Shown here in pieces: positions 21,490 through 33,945 of a DNA stretch of 41,873 nt. Origin of the DNA: Ophiocordyceps camponoti-saundersi (nom. inval.) (lineage: Eukaryota > Ascomycota > Sordariomycetes > Hypocreales > Ophiocordycipitaceae); NCBI GenBank assembly GCA_003339415.1, contig PDHQ01000294.1, forward strand, positions 1-41,873. The letters are read 5' to 3'. The position numbers and the translations under genes were made by a program. The notes beneath the pieces were generated by a model, which saw only the letters and a list, made by a program, of their open reading frames with translations, searched no databases and was not told the DNA's origin. The number at the start of each line of letters is the position of its first letter. The stretch's first letter is position 1.

Positions 21490-22380
21490 GGAAAGCTTTA
21501 TTTTAACCCTTAGTCTTAACGATTATATTAATAACCTTAACGGAATAAGGGAAGGCTACGAACTTATCTTAGAAAGAGAGGATAACCTTATTCCGGAAGA
21601 TAAAATTAAGAAGGAAAAAGAAGAATTACCCCTTCTTATAATAGAATATCTTTATATTATCGAAACTAATAGTAAAGAAGAAAACGAAAAAATATAGTAT
21701 TTTATTAAGATAAAGGAATTAATTCTAAAAGAATACGAAGATTAGAAAAATAACAGCTACCTTCCTTATAACGAATTATTCTAATACTTAAGGTACCTAG
21801 AAGAATTCTTCGATAAGTATAAGTAAGCGTATTATAATCTTAGCTAGTAATTTTACTACGATAAGGACTGCGATTTTTATTTACGGGAAAAATAAAACGT
21901 TAACTATTATCCGTCCTTACCGACCTTTTATAAGAAAGCTAGCTTTATTAACGAAAGATTCTTTATTAAAGAAATAGAATTTTTTCTTAATAAGGAAACT
22001 AATTATAAGATTCTTAAGGAAAATAAGGGAAATAACTATAATTTTTAACCCTGAATTCTTAATATCGAATTAGATATAATTTAAGCTATAATTACCTTTA
22101 TAAGAGAATTATTAATAAAAGAGCTTATAGGAAACGGATCCCTTACTAAGGAAAATAGTCTTAGAAGGTAGGATTTTCTAACATAACCTAAGGAATTTAA
22201 GGAAAACCTTAAGGGAAAAGAGAAAGCCTCTATTTAAGAAAAGTAAATAAGGGTATAACTAATAAGAATAAGGATTTTAGTAAGGATTTAGGAATAGAAA
22301 GGCGTTATTATTTTAACTATCTTAAATTATAAAATATTAATACTATTATTATTAAAACCGATAATACTAAAATCCTTATT
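21490..22380 (+). pseudogene. Gypsy-B gag region (degraded)
   Basis: A long + frame with few stops precedes the protease. It reads NDYINNLN-type sequence near 21520, EREDNLIPEDKI near 21570, EEFFDKYK near 21805, YYDKDCDFY near 21860 and NERFFIKEIEFF near 21955. It is Glu/Lys/Asn/Phe-rich and hydrophilic. I do not see a classic CCHC knuckle. Assignment to gag rests on position and on continuity with the downstream protease frame. No initiator ATG is visible. Confidence 0.6.
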
Positions 22381-22476
22381 TTAAAACTAACCTTTACTTT
22401 AAAATATAAAGGAAAAAAAGTAACTACTTTTATAAATAGCGGAGCTACTAGTAATTATATTTTACTTATAGCTATA
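22380..22476 (+). pseudogene. Gypsy-B aspartic protease, 5' part (split by LINE-A copy 2)
   Basis: The frame reads LKLTFTLKYKGKKVTTFINSGATSNYI, of which NSGATSNYI (about 22435-22461) matches the retroviral-type protease DSGATSNFI. The active-site Asp codon has become Asn (GAT to AAT). The frame runs into the 13-bp duplication and stops making sense at 22477, where the LINE begins. It resumes at 29731. Confidence 0.85.
22464..22476. repeat. Target-site duplication of LINE-A copy 2, left copy
   Basis: ACTTATAGCTATA here is repeated at 29718-29730. Thirteen bases is typical of target-primed LINE insertion. Removing one copy rejoins the protease frame (…LLIAI | KYLNLSY…). Confidence 0.93.
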
Positions 22477-24799
22477 TTATTATTATTTATATACTAGGGG
22501 CTTTTATAATATCTAAAGCTTCTATAATATATTAAGTAGGAAAAATCCCTTAAAATAAAGCAAAACCCCCTAACTATAAAGGAAAAGCTTATTATACGCT
22601 TATATAAAAATATAGCGGTAGTTAATAGTAATATAATATAACGAGCCTACTACCTAAGGGTAATCTTAGATAATATAAGAAAGTAAGGTAAGGAGGGGAG
22701 GGCGGAGAAAGGAAAGTCTATAAGGTATAGGGCGGAAAGAGCGGGGCGGTATAGCGTAGTAGCGTAATATAAGGCGGTGCGGAGCGGTGCGGGGCGGTAT
22801 AAGGTAAGGCGGTATAAGGCGGGGTAGAGGAAAGAAAATCCGAGGGGGGGTAAGGTAAAGTAGCGGGGTAGCTATTTTATTATATATTAGTAATTAAAGG
22901 GGGGGGGCTATATCTCTTTCTTTTCTACCTCCTTTTTTTTTTCTTTTTTTTCTTTTTTTTATTATTTTTAGAAAAAAGTATATTTCTAACCCCCTTTTTT
23001 AACCTTTCTTTTTAACTTTTATAATAAAAGGAAAGTAAAAAGGTTATATAGCTATATTAATAAAATAATAATAATAAATATATTTAAGATTATCCGCGGC
23101 GAGCTTTATAACTTTTTTTATATTATATATATAGCTTAATTAGCTAACTATAAAATCTTATATTAAAAATAATAAAATAAATAATATTATATAATATTAA
23201 CTATATATAAAGCTAATAAAATATATAAGCTTATAATTAGCTAATTATTATAATTATATTAAAGCTTAGTATAAGTATTAAGAGGTAAATAATATTAAAA
23301 ATTAAGCTAAAATTAAAGCTTAGAGTGCTAACTAAGTTATAGATATATTTAAAAAAGTTACGTACCGCTATAATAGAAATAGCGTAGTATATTAGCAGAG
23401 GAGGATAGCTAAGTAGCTTATTAGTAAATATAAAATAAAGCAGAGCGAAGTAAAGCGGAGTTTTAAATATAGCTAATAATAAATAATAAAAGAGAATTTA
23501 AGTTAACTTATATAATATATAAAAGTAGAATAGAATATTAGAGCTTTAACTTAATATAATAATAATAATAATATAAGTAAGCGCTTTAATAAAGTTAGCT
23601 ATTTTAGCGGCCGCCCTTAATATTACTCTTACTATAATAATTATTAATACTTTTTCCTAGGAGTTTTATATATTAATATTAGCTTATTTTAGAATATTAA
23701 GCGGATAGATAATTATTAATATAAGTAAAGCGGGAGGCGGAGAGGGGGGCGGAGCGATAATAATAATAGCGGTAATAATAGATATAGTAATCGGATTATA
23801 AGCGGAGTAGGCGGTAATAGCGGATATAAAGAAAGAAGCGGAGGCGGTAGCGGAGGGCGTAATAGCGGAGGCGCTAGCTTAGTTAATAATAATTATAATA
23901 ATAATAATAAAATTTATAGTAAAGGCGGGGAAAATAATACTTATAATAATAATAATTATTATTATTATTATTATTATTATTTAGAAAAACTATATTATAA
24001 GGTTCTTATAAAAGTTTTAATTAAAAATATAAGCGGAGGTATAAGATTTCTAATTTTTTATATATAATATAATATATAATATTAATTAAGTTTAAAATAA
24101 CTTTAATTAAGCGGTAGTAGATTATATTAAAGTTAACTAATTTAAATATATTTTAAAGAATATTTTTAAGCTTTAATATATTTTTAACTTAAATTACTTA
24201 AAAGCGAAGTAAAAGCTAATACCGAAGAAAAAGTTAAAAGCGGAGAAAAATAAGGTAATAGCCTAAATACTAATTATTATTATATTAATATTAAGAAGTA
24301 AGTTAGATTAAGTAATAATTAAAAATAATAAGAAAAGGGCGGATAAAGTTAAAAAAGCGGGCGGAGTAGAGAAGGAGGTAAGTAAAGTAAAAGTAATAAA
24401 AAATATAAAGGAGGAGGGCGGGGGAGTAATAAAGCCGGAGCCTAAGCTAAACCTTATTTAAGTATTAAAGCTTTCTCCTACGAAGTCCGCGTTAGCAGCG
24501 TTAAAGTGCGTAGCGGAAAGCGATAATAATAGCTTAAAAGATAAGCTTATAAATATCGGAGGCACTATTAGGCGTAAAAGATAAAGCGGAGAGTAAGGTA
24601 AGAAAAGGGGTAAGAGGGCTAAGTAAGCTAAGTAAAGCTAAGTAAAGTAAAAAGCGGAGGTAAAAGTAAAGTATAAAGTAAATAGATAATAGTAATTATA
24701 TAATAAAAATATTAAAAATTATCTTTTACGCTTAAACTTTACGTTTAAATATTTTAATATACTTAAGTATTATAAAATAATAAAAAGAGGTTAAATTAG

Positions 24800-27700
24800 C
24801 GGAGGCGTTATAAGCGGATAAATTATAAGGTAAGAGAGCTTATAATAGCCTTATAACTAAAAGCCTTATTAAAGTCCCTATAATTTTAAATTAAACTTAT
24901 AAGAAATATAAGTAAAAGTATTTTTTTATAAGTAATAAGCTTATATTATAAGGCGAAGTAGGCCGCTATCTTATTTTCCTTATTATTATAAGAGTAATAA
25001 AAAGTTAAGATCGTAAGAATATTATAAGTATAAAGGAACTTATTAAAGCTAATTTTATTATTATAAAGCTAAGTTAAGGCGCTATTAAAGAATTTTAGAA
25101 AACTTTAATAAATTTATAAGGCGTTATTAAGTTTTAATTAGGGCGGTTTATTAGTAAGGTATTTAAAAGATTAGCTATATTTTTAAAGCTTTTTTTCCTT
25201 AAAATTTTAGCGAAGCTGCTACTTTTTATAAAAGCGGGCTTTTAAAATTTTAGGGGACTAGGAGAAAATATTTAAAGTTTATACTTAGGTAATAAAGAAA
25301 GATTAGAAAGATTCGAGGGGGATATAAATAAAGCGGGGCTAACTTTTACATTATTAGTAAAAGTATATAGAGATTTTCTCTAAAGCGGAGCAGATATAAG
25401 TTACGGGTTTTTTAATATAAAGGAGTTAGTAGCCGCGGGCAGCGCGGTAAGATAAGTAAATATTAATAAAAAAGATAAAGGACTTAGACTTAATATAGTA
25501 AGAAGGGGTAGCTTAATATACCCTAAAAATAATATAAAGGTATTTAGATTAGGTTATAGCTAGCTATTAGAAGATAGGGCCCTTAAGTTTACTACTTAGT
25601 AAGGTTAGAGTAAAGTAAATTATAGCGCTAAAAGCGATAGTAAACTTAATAACTTTAGTATAAATTTCCCTCGCTTAAAAAAATAAGAAACTTTAAGTAA
25701 ATAATATAAGTTTAGTTAAGGCTAGCTATTAATAATTAAGCTTTTTTATAAGATAGTAAAGGTAAGGTTTCTATTAAAGCTTATAGTAAATTTAAACCTT
25801 AAGTATATATACCTCTTATATAAGTTAAATAATAATCTTATTAAAAATTAATAAAGTTATATTAATAAAGCGGGCTTTTATAAAGTAAAGGAGCTTATTT
25901 TTAAATAGCTAGAAGATTATTTTATACTCCGCTACCTAATCCTAATAGATACCTTAAGCCTATTTAAGCTAACGGCGAACTTAAGCGAAGGTACGCCCGG
26001 TATTAAAAATATTAATATTATTCGTAAATCTAATAGTAAGTATACCGGTTACTTATTCTAAGCGTTTATAAAAAAATAAGATATATAAGATAAATAGTAC
26101 TAAAAAGAGTAGGGAGCCTTAAGGGATTTTAGTAAAGATAAGGAAAAGGTCCGATAGTCTACTATTAATTTTTAAGCGGGAGGTGCGGTTATAAAGGTAA
26201 AAGTAGAGGAAAGCTATAATCTATCTAAGAAAGCTAAAAAAATTAAAGATTTCTAATAGCTTAAAATATAAAACGTAATTAAAAGCGCTTATTATATTTA
26301 ATATTAAAAAGGAAGCGAAGCTTTAGAGGCTTTAAGTAATATAGATAAACTCCGTTAAGAGGAGTAAAGCGCTATTAATAAATTAGTTAGGATAGTTACC
26401 TATTTAACCTTATAGTAAGACTCCTATAAACTCCGCTATATAAGATATTTTTTTTATAATTACGGTTTTAAAAATCTTACTTATAATATTAAGGAGGGAG
26501 ATAAAATAGTAGCCGCTTAGAGTCTGATAAACTTTTAAGCTTTTACCCGCTTTCTAAAAAACTATAATATTAAAAGTCCGATATTAAGTAAGGAAATATC
26601 TATAAGTAATATATCCTTAAAAAAGCTTTATTAGAATTATTATAAGGGGTTAACTATAACTTTTTAGAAAGCTAATAGGGATATTATTAGGCTTAGCGGA
26701 TTTTTATAATATAATATTAAAAAAGGCGGAGCGGACCTTATTTTCGATAATTTAAAAAAGAATATTTATTAAAAGGAAGGGGTTAGGGATAGGGAGGTAT
26801 AAGGTATTCTCTAAAAGATAAGGAAAGAACTTATAAGCTAAAAGCTTTAATTTTTTAGAAAAAGATAATTAAAAGGCGAAGTTTATATCTTATTAAAAAG
26901 GAGGAATATATATAAGCTTTAAAAAAGCTTAGTTATAAAGTCTTACTTACTAAGCTATAAATTATATAATATTAAAATTACCGCTTATAAAAGTAAAAAA
27001 TTATCTCTAATTATCCTTTTTTACTTTCTTAATAAATAATTTTTATTATATTATAGTATTTTAATACGCTTACTAATAATTAAAGTTTAGCTACGCTTAT
27101 TAATACCGCTTAGTATATTTTATATTTAAAATTATAAAAATAACCTCTAAAATTTACTATAAATATAAGTAAGGATTATATTACTAAAATAATTTTAGAA
27201 TTATTAAGCTAGCTATAATATTTAATTACTTATATAGCTATATTACTAACTCCTCGATATCTACTATAAACTCCGCTTAAATAGCGGAAAATAAAAGTTA
27301 GTTTTTTACTTTTACTTATAAAATATTAAAGTTAAAATATTTCTAGCGCGGTATTAATATAAAGTCCGAGGGGGGAGAGGTTATAAAAAATATAAATTAA
27401 GAAATATAGTTAAAGCTAAGGAGATTAAAATCTAAGCTAAGATATATAAAGAAATAGTTAAGCGTATTCTAAATTAAGTTAATAATATTAGTCCTCCGCT
27501 TATATATTTCCTAAGTAATTTTATAAGGAGGGGTAAGGAGTTTAAAGCGGAGTTAGTAAAAAGCGGAGAGAAGCTCTATAAAGTAAGGGAAAGTACGATT
27601 ATAAAGGTTTTAAAAAGGATAATAAGCGTTAAAATCGCCGAAAATAATTAGCGGAGTAAAGTTAAAGGCGGAGTATAAGGAGGGAGAAGGGGGTAATAAG

Positions 27701-28040
27701 TATAGGAGAGGTTTAATATATATTCTAAATAGCGGGGAGTAGATTATAAATACTTAAGGTTTATTATAAAAAAATATTTTAATAAGGTTAAGCTTTATTA
27801 TAAGGTTTTAGTTATAAATTTTATATTATTTATATATATAAAAGAAAGCCTTACTTTTACCTTAAATAAGGCGGTAAAAAGTAAGTTTTAGAAGCGGAGG
27901 GTAATTATATATATTAAGCTAGAATTTTTATATAATAATAATATTATAACTTTCCTTACTAAATAAAGTAAGCTAAATAAAGTAGTTAATTTTTTATATA
28001 TTTTATAATAAGGTTATAATTTTTATAAAAACTAAGTATT
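24800..28040 (-). pseudogene. LINE-A copy 2 ORF2: endonuclease and reverse transcriptase (degraded)
   Basis: This is collinear with ORF2 of copy 1. The endonuclease start lies at about 28040-28010. The GxPQGSPL block is at about 26130-26100. The catalytic motif at 26011-26028 reads FTNN, against FIDN in copy 1 and FVDD in active relatives. Both Asp codons are therefore lost here, but only one in copy 1. The difference between copies shows that RIP hit them separately after, or at least not identically with, duplication. Confidence 0.83.
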
Positions 28041-28389
28041 AAGAATAATTATTTATAATTACTTTAATAGCGTAAGGTTTATAAATATAAACTTTACTTA
28101 AGATTATTATAAAGCTAGTTATAAGTTATAAAGTTTATTACGTAGCTTATAGCTATTATAAGTATTACTAAGTTAGGAGCCTTTTAGGGAAACTTAAGTA
28201 AGTAGTATATTATAAAATAAGCGCTAAAGTGTATTTCTAAGAGATCTATAATACGCTCGCTTTCTTAAGGAGATAGTAATAAAGCTTTTACTATTTTTAT
28301 AAAGTTACCGCTAAGTAAAAGCTAGAGGTTAAGTAGACTATAATAATTAAAAAAGGCGAGGTTTATTAAGAAAGCTAAACTTAGCGCGG

Positions 28390-29500
28390 TTTTATTATTT
28401 TTAAAACTTTAGGCAGTTTTTTAACTATATAAAATATATACTTTTATATAAAATATAATAGTAAGGTCTCTCTCCCTTCTATATAAGGTAGTTCTCTTCT
28501 CCGCTATTATATAAAGTAACTATATAATATTTATATTAAGAGGGCTCTTAGTAATACTTAGTAATATATCTAAATTAGAAATATTTATAATATTACTTAA
28601 AATATATAAAATCCTTATAAAGTTTATAATAAATTATCTCTATATTTATAACTATTTTATTTAAATAAAGCTTATTTATATTTTCTATATTACTTAAGCT
28701 TATAATAAGATAAATCCGCGGGGTATCTCCGCTAAAGGTATATCGAGGTTAGAGTGCTTTCGCTTAAACTATATTAACCTTATTTACCTTTTTAATATTA
28801 TTAAGTAGCGCGTTACGGTCGCGGTTAGCTACTAAAATCCGAATACTCTTAGCGATAATAATATAAGTTTAGTATATACGCTTAGCCTCCGCTTCGAAAG
28901 CTTAAGCTACTTACTTATCCCTTAAAGCGAGGTTTTTATATTTTAAGTTAAATATAATTATAAGGTCTCCGCTAAGAAATTAGCGTATAATAACTATTAT
29001 AAAGTAGCTTATAGCTTTATTAACTTTCTAGATAACTTTTTAGGAAATAAGCGCCGGAACTCTCTTAATTATTAAAATATCCTTTACTAATATAAATACC
29101 TCCCTTTTTATTCTTACCGAAATTAGGCGTATAAGGGGCGCTATAAAAGGGGTAAAGTTTAGGGCAGAGCTTATAATTACGCTAGCTTAAGTTAGAACTC
29201 CGGGGGCGGAGTCTAACCCCTTACTTATTACCTTATAAAAAGTAGCTTTAATTAATTTTTAAATAGCGCGGAAAATAGTAATAGGTAAGCTAAATAGGTT
29301 TTTAGAGGCTTATTAGCGCTACTAAAGCTTAGTAAATATTATATTAAAAATACCTTATATAAAGCGAAAATTTTACGCGGAGATTACCTTAGTAAGTTTT
29401 TTATATATAAACTTTAAGATAGGATTCGTTAAAGTTTAAAAAATATCGATAAATAAGTTATCGGAGTTAGTAGCTATATTATATTAACTTTTACCTATAC
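28390..29500 (-). pseudogene. LINE-A copy 2 ORF1: gag-like protein with zinc knuckles (degraded)
   Basis: The sequence is collinear with copy 1 ORF1 (15790-16900). The knuckle region falls at about 28400-28610, and the same TCTAACCCC and AAGCGGAG-type blocks flank it. Cys/His codons are converted to Tyr, as in copy 1. Assignment is by alignment with copy 1 rather than by independent domain reading. Confidence 0.75.
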
Positions 29501-29717
29501 GCGGATATTATCGGGATTAGTTAAGTTCCTAGGTTCCGCTATTAAGTATTATCGGTATTAATAGCGAACTAGGAGGCGGGCCGCCCCGCGACCCCGCGTT
29601 TAGGGCTATTCCCTTAGCGGAGTTAGACTCTAAGAGGTAGAAAGTATTAAATTCTTATAATATTACGGTATTAAGAACGAACGGGGACCCTAATTATCTA
29701 AAATTATAAAAAAGTTA

Positions 29718-29990
29718 ACTTATAGCTATAAAATATCTAAACTTAAGCTATATAAAAAAGAAAACGCTTAGTATAGTAAAAAACGCTAAAAGATTTAATT
29801 TTTAGTTTAATAAGGGATTAATTTTATATAAAACTAATTACTTTAAATTTAAAATAGGACCTTATACCTTTACCGATACCTTTAATATTTTTAAAATAAT
29901 AGAATATAATATAATATTAAGTTATCCTTTTCTTTATAAATATAATTTGCAAATTAACTAAAAAACTAGCTAAGTTAAATTTATAGATAA
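29718..29990 (+). pseudogene. Gypsy-B protease, 3' part (after the LINE)
   Basis: From the second ACTTATAGCTATA the + frame reads IKYLNLSYIKKKTLSIVK, then GLILYKTNYFKFKIGPY, FTDTFNIF and EYNIILSYPFLYKYNLQIN. The last part matches the family's 'DIVLGMPWLxxHNPxI', with Gly to Ser and Asp to Asn changes of RIP type. A frame this coherent so close to the junction confirms the insertion point. Confidence 0.83.
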
Positions 29991-30600
29991 TTATTTAATA
30001 TTTAATGCTTCTAATAGTAATACTAGTAAAAATAATCGAACGGATTCTAAAAGGAAAAATAAACTAAGAAGGTATAATTATAATAACGATAAGAAGCCTA
30101 ATTATAAGATTTCTAGAAATACTAATAGAAGTAAGTTAAGTGTAAAAAATAAGTAATCTAAATCTATAAAAACGATTACTATAAGAATAAATAATTAAAT
30201 ATAAATAGTTATAATAAAAATTAACCTTATTATAATTATATAAATAGAAAAGAAAATACTAAGTTTAATAACGCTTTAGGAAATCTTTATAAAGGATTTA
30301 GCTTAAGAAATTTTAAAAAAGCGAGAAGCCTAAATAACGAGAATAGTTTAATTAAGAAAACTAAAAAAAAGAAAAACTTCTTTAGTAATAATTAGAAATT
30401 TACTATAAGAAGTAAATATAATTATTATAAGTAAGAACCTTATAATAAAGTAGAAAGTAATAAAATTTATAGTAAAACGCCTTATATTATTACTATAATA
30501 GCTACTATTTCTAGCGTAGATTTTAAAGAAGAAATAGCTTCTTATTCTAAAAAGAAATTAAAAAACTATAAATTAATACCTAAAGAAATTCTAGAAGAAT
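29991..30600 (+). pseudogene. Gypsy-B protease-RT linker (degraded)
   Basis: A hydrophilic Asn/Lys/Ser-rich + frame (NASNSNTSKNNRTDSKRKNK near 30001-30060) joins protease and RT. RIP stops occur, for example near 30155, 30195 and 30375. There is no catalytic motif. It is poorly conserved in the family, and nothing suggests a separate gene. Confidence 0.55.
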
Positions 30601-31935
30601 TCTTAGATATATTTAAAATTAAATTAAAGCCTAATTTAGAACCTCGATTTATATAAATTTATAATAGTAACGAAAAATAACTATAAGTATTAAAAGAATA
30701 TCTAAAAGAATAAATTAAAAAGGGATATATAAGACCTTCTAAAAGTCCTTATAAAGCTCCCGTTACCTTTACTAATAAATTAGGTAAAGAAAAAGATAAA
30801 TTAAGACCTATAATTAACTATTAAAAATTAAATAACGATACTATTAAAGATAGAACGCTAATACCTTTAATTATAAAATTAAAAGATAAACTAAGCTAGA
30901 AATAATATTTTACTAAGCTAGATTTAAAATTAGCTTATTACTAAATACGAATAGTAAAGGGAGACGAAAATAAAATAGCTTTTAGAACTAGATATAGAAG
31001 CTACGAATATTTAGTATTACCCTTAGAACTATATAATAGCCCTACTACCTTTTAAAAACGTATAAATTATATTCTTAGAAATTATTTAGATATATTTACT
31101 ACGGCTTATTTAGACGATATTATTATATTTTTAAATACCTTAGAAGAATATAAAATTTACTTAAAAAAAGTATTAGAAGCTTTACGGAAAGCTAAATTAT
31201 ATATTAATCCTAAGAAATATAAATTCTTTTCTAAAGAAGTTAAATTTCTAAGCACTATTATAACCCCTTATAATATTAAAATAAACCTTAGTAAATTAGA
31301 ACTTTTAAAAGACTAGCTTATACTTAAATTAATTAAAAATATATAGTAATTTATAAGTTACTATAATTATTATAAAAGGTTTATTAAAAACTTTTCTAAT
31401 ATAATTATTCTTATATTAATAATAATAAAATTAGCTAAAAAAGAACCTTTTAAATAGACCGAAGAAGCTAATATAGCTTTTTATTCCTTTAAAGAAAAGC
31501 TAATCTTAGCACCTATATTAATAGCTTATAATTTAAAGTAGCTTTTAATTTTAGAAACCGACGCTTCTAATTACGCTATAGGAGCCTAATTAAGCTAGGA
31601 AAATAATACTATATTATACCTTATAGCTTTTTATTCTAAAAAGCTAGTAGATTCGGAAATTAACTATCCTATTTACGATAAAGAATTTTTAGCGATTATT
31701 AAAGTTATTAAAGAATTTAAGTATTATATATTAGGAAACGAATTTAAATTAAAAATTTATACTAATTATAAAAATATAAGCTATTTTAGTATAAGTTAAA
31801 CTTTAAATAGCCGATAAATTAGGTAAGCTAAATTCCTTACTAATTATAATTATAAAATAATATATAAAAAAGGAAGCGAAAATAAAAAAGCCGATATTAT
31901 TAGTAAAAGACCTGATTTAGATACCGGTATAATAC
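30600..31935 (+). pseudogene. Gypsy-B reverse transcriptase and RNase H (degraded)
   Basis: RT: I*KGYIRPSKSPYKAPVTF (about 30710-30770), DKLRPIINY*KLN (family LRxCVDYRxLN), FTKLDLKLAYY*IRI (about 30910-30950) and KIAFRTRYRSYEYLVLPL. The catalytic YLDDIIIF at 31107-31130 is intact, unlike in Gypsy-A. RNase H (about 31545 on): LILETDASNYAIGA with the first Asp kept, then YLIAFYSKKL, YPIYDKEFLAII and IIYKKGSENKKADIISKRP ending near 31915. Stops correspond to Gln/Trp codons (for example Y*KLN for YRQLN/YRKLN types). The order and spacing are normal for the family. Confidence 0.93.
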
Positions 31936-32029
31936 TTATAACGACTAATTTCCTTAAAATAAATAACGAGGGAAATTTAGAATAAAATACCTTAAACGCT
32001 ATATTTAAAGTAGAAGCTAATAATTCTAT

Positions 32030-33130
32030 ATTAAAATAAATAAAAGAAGCTTATAAAAATACTAATTTTAAGGATTATAAAGATATTAAGTAGATAGATA
32101 ACTTAGCTTATTTAAAAGAGAAGTTACTTATACCTTTTAATATAGTAGAAACTATAATTAAAGAATTCTATAAACTACCTATTTATAGCTATTAAGGAAT
32201 ATAAAAAACTTATAATAAAATTAAAGCTTATTATAATATAAAAAACCTTAAAAAAGTTATTATTAAAGTTATTAAAAACTATAATATTTATAATAAATCT
32301 AAAGCCTCGAGATATAAGCTTTATAGATATTTATAACTTATAATAGTTACCGAATAACCTTAGGAAAATATAGCTATAAATTTTATAATTAAATTACCCT
32401 TATTAGTAAACCTTATAACTAATATAGAATATAATTCTATTCTAGTTATAACTAATAGATTAACTAAATACGGCTATTTTATACTTACGATAAAAGCTTT
32501 ATTTACTAAAAAATTAAGTTATTTATTCTTAAGAATAATAGTAGCAGATAGAGGCCTACCTAAAGTTATTATAAGTAATAGAGACTTTAAGTTTAATTCT
32601 AAATTCTAGACTAGCCTTATATTTAAGCTAGAAACTAAGTATAAATTAAGTACTGCTTTCTACTTAGAAACTAATAAGGCTATAAAACGCTTAAATTAGA
32701 TTTTAAAATAATATCTTAGAGCTTATATTAATTATAAATAAGATAATTAGGTAATAAACTTACTTATAGCCTAATTAGCTTATAATACCACTAAATCGGA
32801 ATCTATTAAAATAACGCCCGCTATAGCGAATTATAGATTTAATTTAAAAGCTTATAAATTAGGACTATTAGATAAAGTTAATAATAAAAAAGCTATTCTA
32901 AATACCGAATAGCTTAGATCTTTATATTCTTATATAAAATTAGAATTAGATTTTATAGCTAAAAGAATTAGTTATTATTATAATAAGAAACGCGAAAAAG
33001 AACCCTTATTTAATAAAAACGATAAAGTTTATTTATTAAAGAAAAATATAGAAACTAAATAGCTTAATTAGTCTTTAGAATTTAAAAAATTAGGACCTTT
33101 CCTTATAGAAGAAAAGCTAAGTAACCTTAA
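32030..33130 (+). pseudogene. Gypsy-B integrase (degraded; all three catalytic acidic residues changed)
   Basis: Zinc-binding domain: EFYKLPIYSY*GI and NYNIYNKSKASRYK at about 32160-32320, where the family has H-x-H and C-x2-C; His and Cys are now Tyr. Core: P*ENIAINFI (about 32360; family WExIxMDFI, Asp to Asn), ISNRDFKF (about 32573-32596; family SDRDxxF, Asp to Asn) and LETNKAIKRLN*IL (about 32660-32700; family QTDGQTERxNQ, Glu to Lys). C-terminal: NDKVYLLKKNIETK*L, then KLGPFLIEEKL. Each catalytic change is a G-to-A transition on the coding strand, consistent with RIP on the opposite strand. Confidence 0.9.
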
Positions 33131-33199
33131 TTATAAGCTTAAACTTCCTAAAGGAATATTTATTTATTTAGTATTTTATATTTCCTTACTAGAAAAAGC

Positions 33200-33430
33200 A
33201 CCTAAAGATGCTAAATTAGAAGAAAATATCGAAACTATAATATTAGAAGAAGAATACGAACCTAAAGCTATTATAAATAAAAAAATAGAAGAAGGTATAG
33301 TATATTATTTAATAAAATAGAAGGGATACCCTTCTAAAGAAAATACCTAGGAACCTGCTAAGCACCTAACTAAGGCACCTAAACTTATTAAAAAATTTAA
33401 TAAAAATAAAGAAAAACACCTTTAATAAGA
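33200..33430 (+). pseudogene. Gypsy-B chromodomain
   Basis: The + frame reads YEPKAIINKKIEEGIVYYLIK*KGYPSK and then ENT*EPAKHLTKAPKLI at about 33258-33395. The aromatic-cage core YLIKWKGY…NTWEP is recognisable, with both Trp codons turned to TAG. Integrase C-terminal chromodomains of this kind are the hallmark of chromoviruses and are thought to direct insertion to H3K9-methylated chromatin. Confidence 0.92.
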
Positions 33431-33449
33431 AGTTTTTAAAATTAAAAAC

Positions 33450-33462
33450 CTTAGAAAGGGGA
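33450..33462 (+). promoter_or_regulatory. Polypurine tract of Gypsy-B
   Basis: TTAGAAAGGGGAA lies directly upstream of the start of the 3' LTR (GTTACGAATAAT). It is in the expected place to prime plus-strand synthesis. Confidence 0.7.
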
Positions 33463-33729
33463 ACGTTACGAATAATATAATAATAGGAACCTTATATAAA
33501 ATTTAATTAATTATTTTTACCTTATTAAGTTTTTTCGAAATACTCTTTCTTTTCTTATAAGAATAAAAATAACTAATTAACTAACTAACTATTATTTATA
33601 CCTTATATTATTCTTCTATAATAAAGTTTATAAAGTTATAAATTATAAAAAGAGGAACGTATAATAATCTAAAATATAAATACTAGTTAAAAAGTAATAT
33701 TCTTATTATATAAGCAGTATTTATTATAT

Positions 33730-33734
33730 AAATA
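33730..33734. repeat. Target-site duplication of the TRIM-like element, left copy (AAATA)
   Basis: AAATA here and at 35511-35515 flank the element exactly at the ends of its direct repeats. AT-rich 5-mers recur by chance, but the exact placement supports them. Confidence 0.78.
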
Positions 33735-33945
33735 TATAAAGGTCTTACTAAGGCGACTATAGAAGTAAGCTAAAATAGAGTTATAATTAAAGCTATCGAA
33801 GAGAGGAAAAAGAAGGGAGAGAAGCCCCCTTCCTTAAGCTAGCTATATACCCCGCGCGATAACTAAGCGCTATCGGGAAGACCTAAATATATCCGCTATA
33901 ATCCCCCCTATCTAGCTATAATTAGTTATAAACTAATCCCTTATA
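33735..33945 (+). repeat. 5' LTR of the TRIM-like element
   Basis: A 211-bp direct repeat of 35301-35510. Both hold GAGAGAAGCCCCCTTCC, TATATACCCCGCG and CTAAGCGCTATCGGGAAGAC, with differences that are mostly transitions. Confidence 0.85.

Larger units (their letters stand above)
22477..29717 (-). mobile_element. LINE-A copy 2: Tad1-like non-LTR retrotransposon in the Gypsy-B protease
   Basis: About 7.24 kb, collinear with 9871-17121. The two copies differ mainly by transitions, as expected of independent RIP histories. Domain positions are shifted by about 12.6 kb: 3' GC-rich block 22685-22865, low-complexity part 23730-24570, ORF2 24800-28040, ORF1 28390-29500. Its 3' tail on the left reads TTATTATTATTTATATACTA on the + strand. 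Endpoints are fixed by the 13-bp duplication and the restored Gypsy-B frame. Confidence 0.93.
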
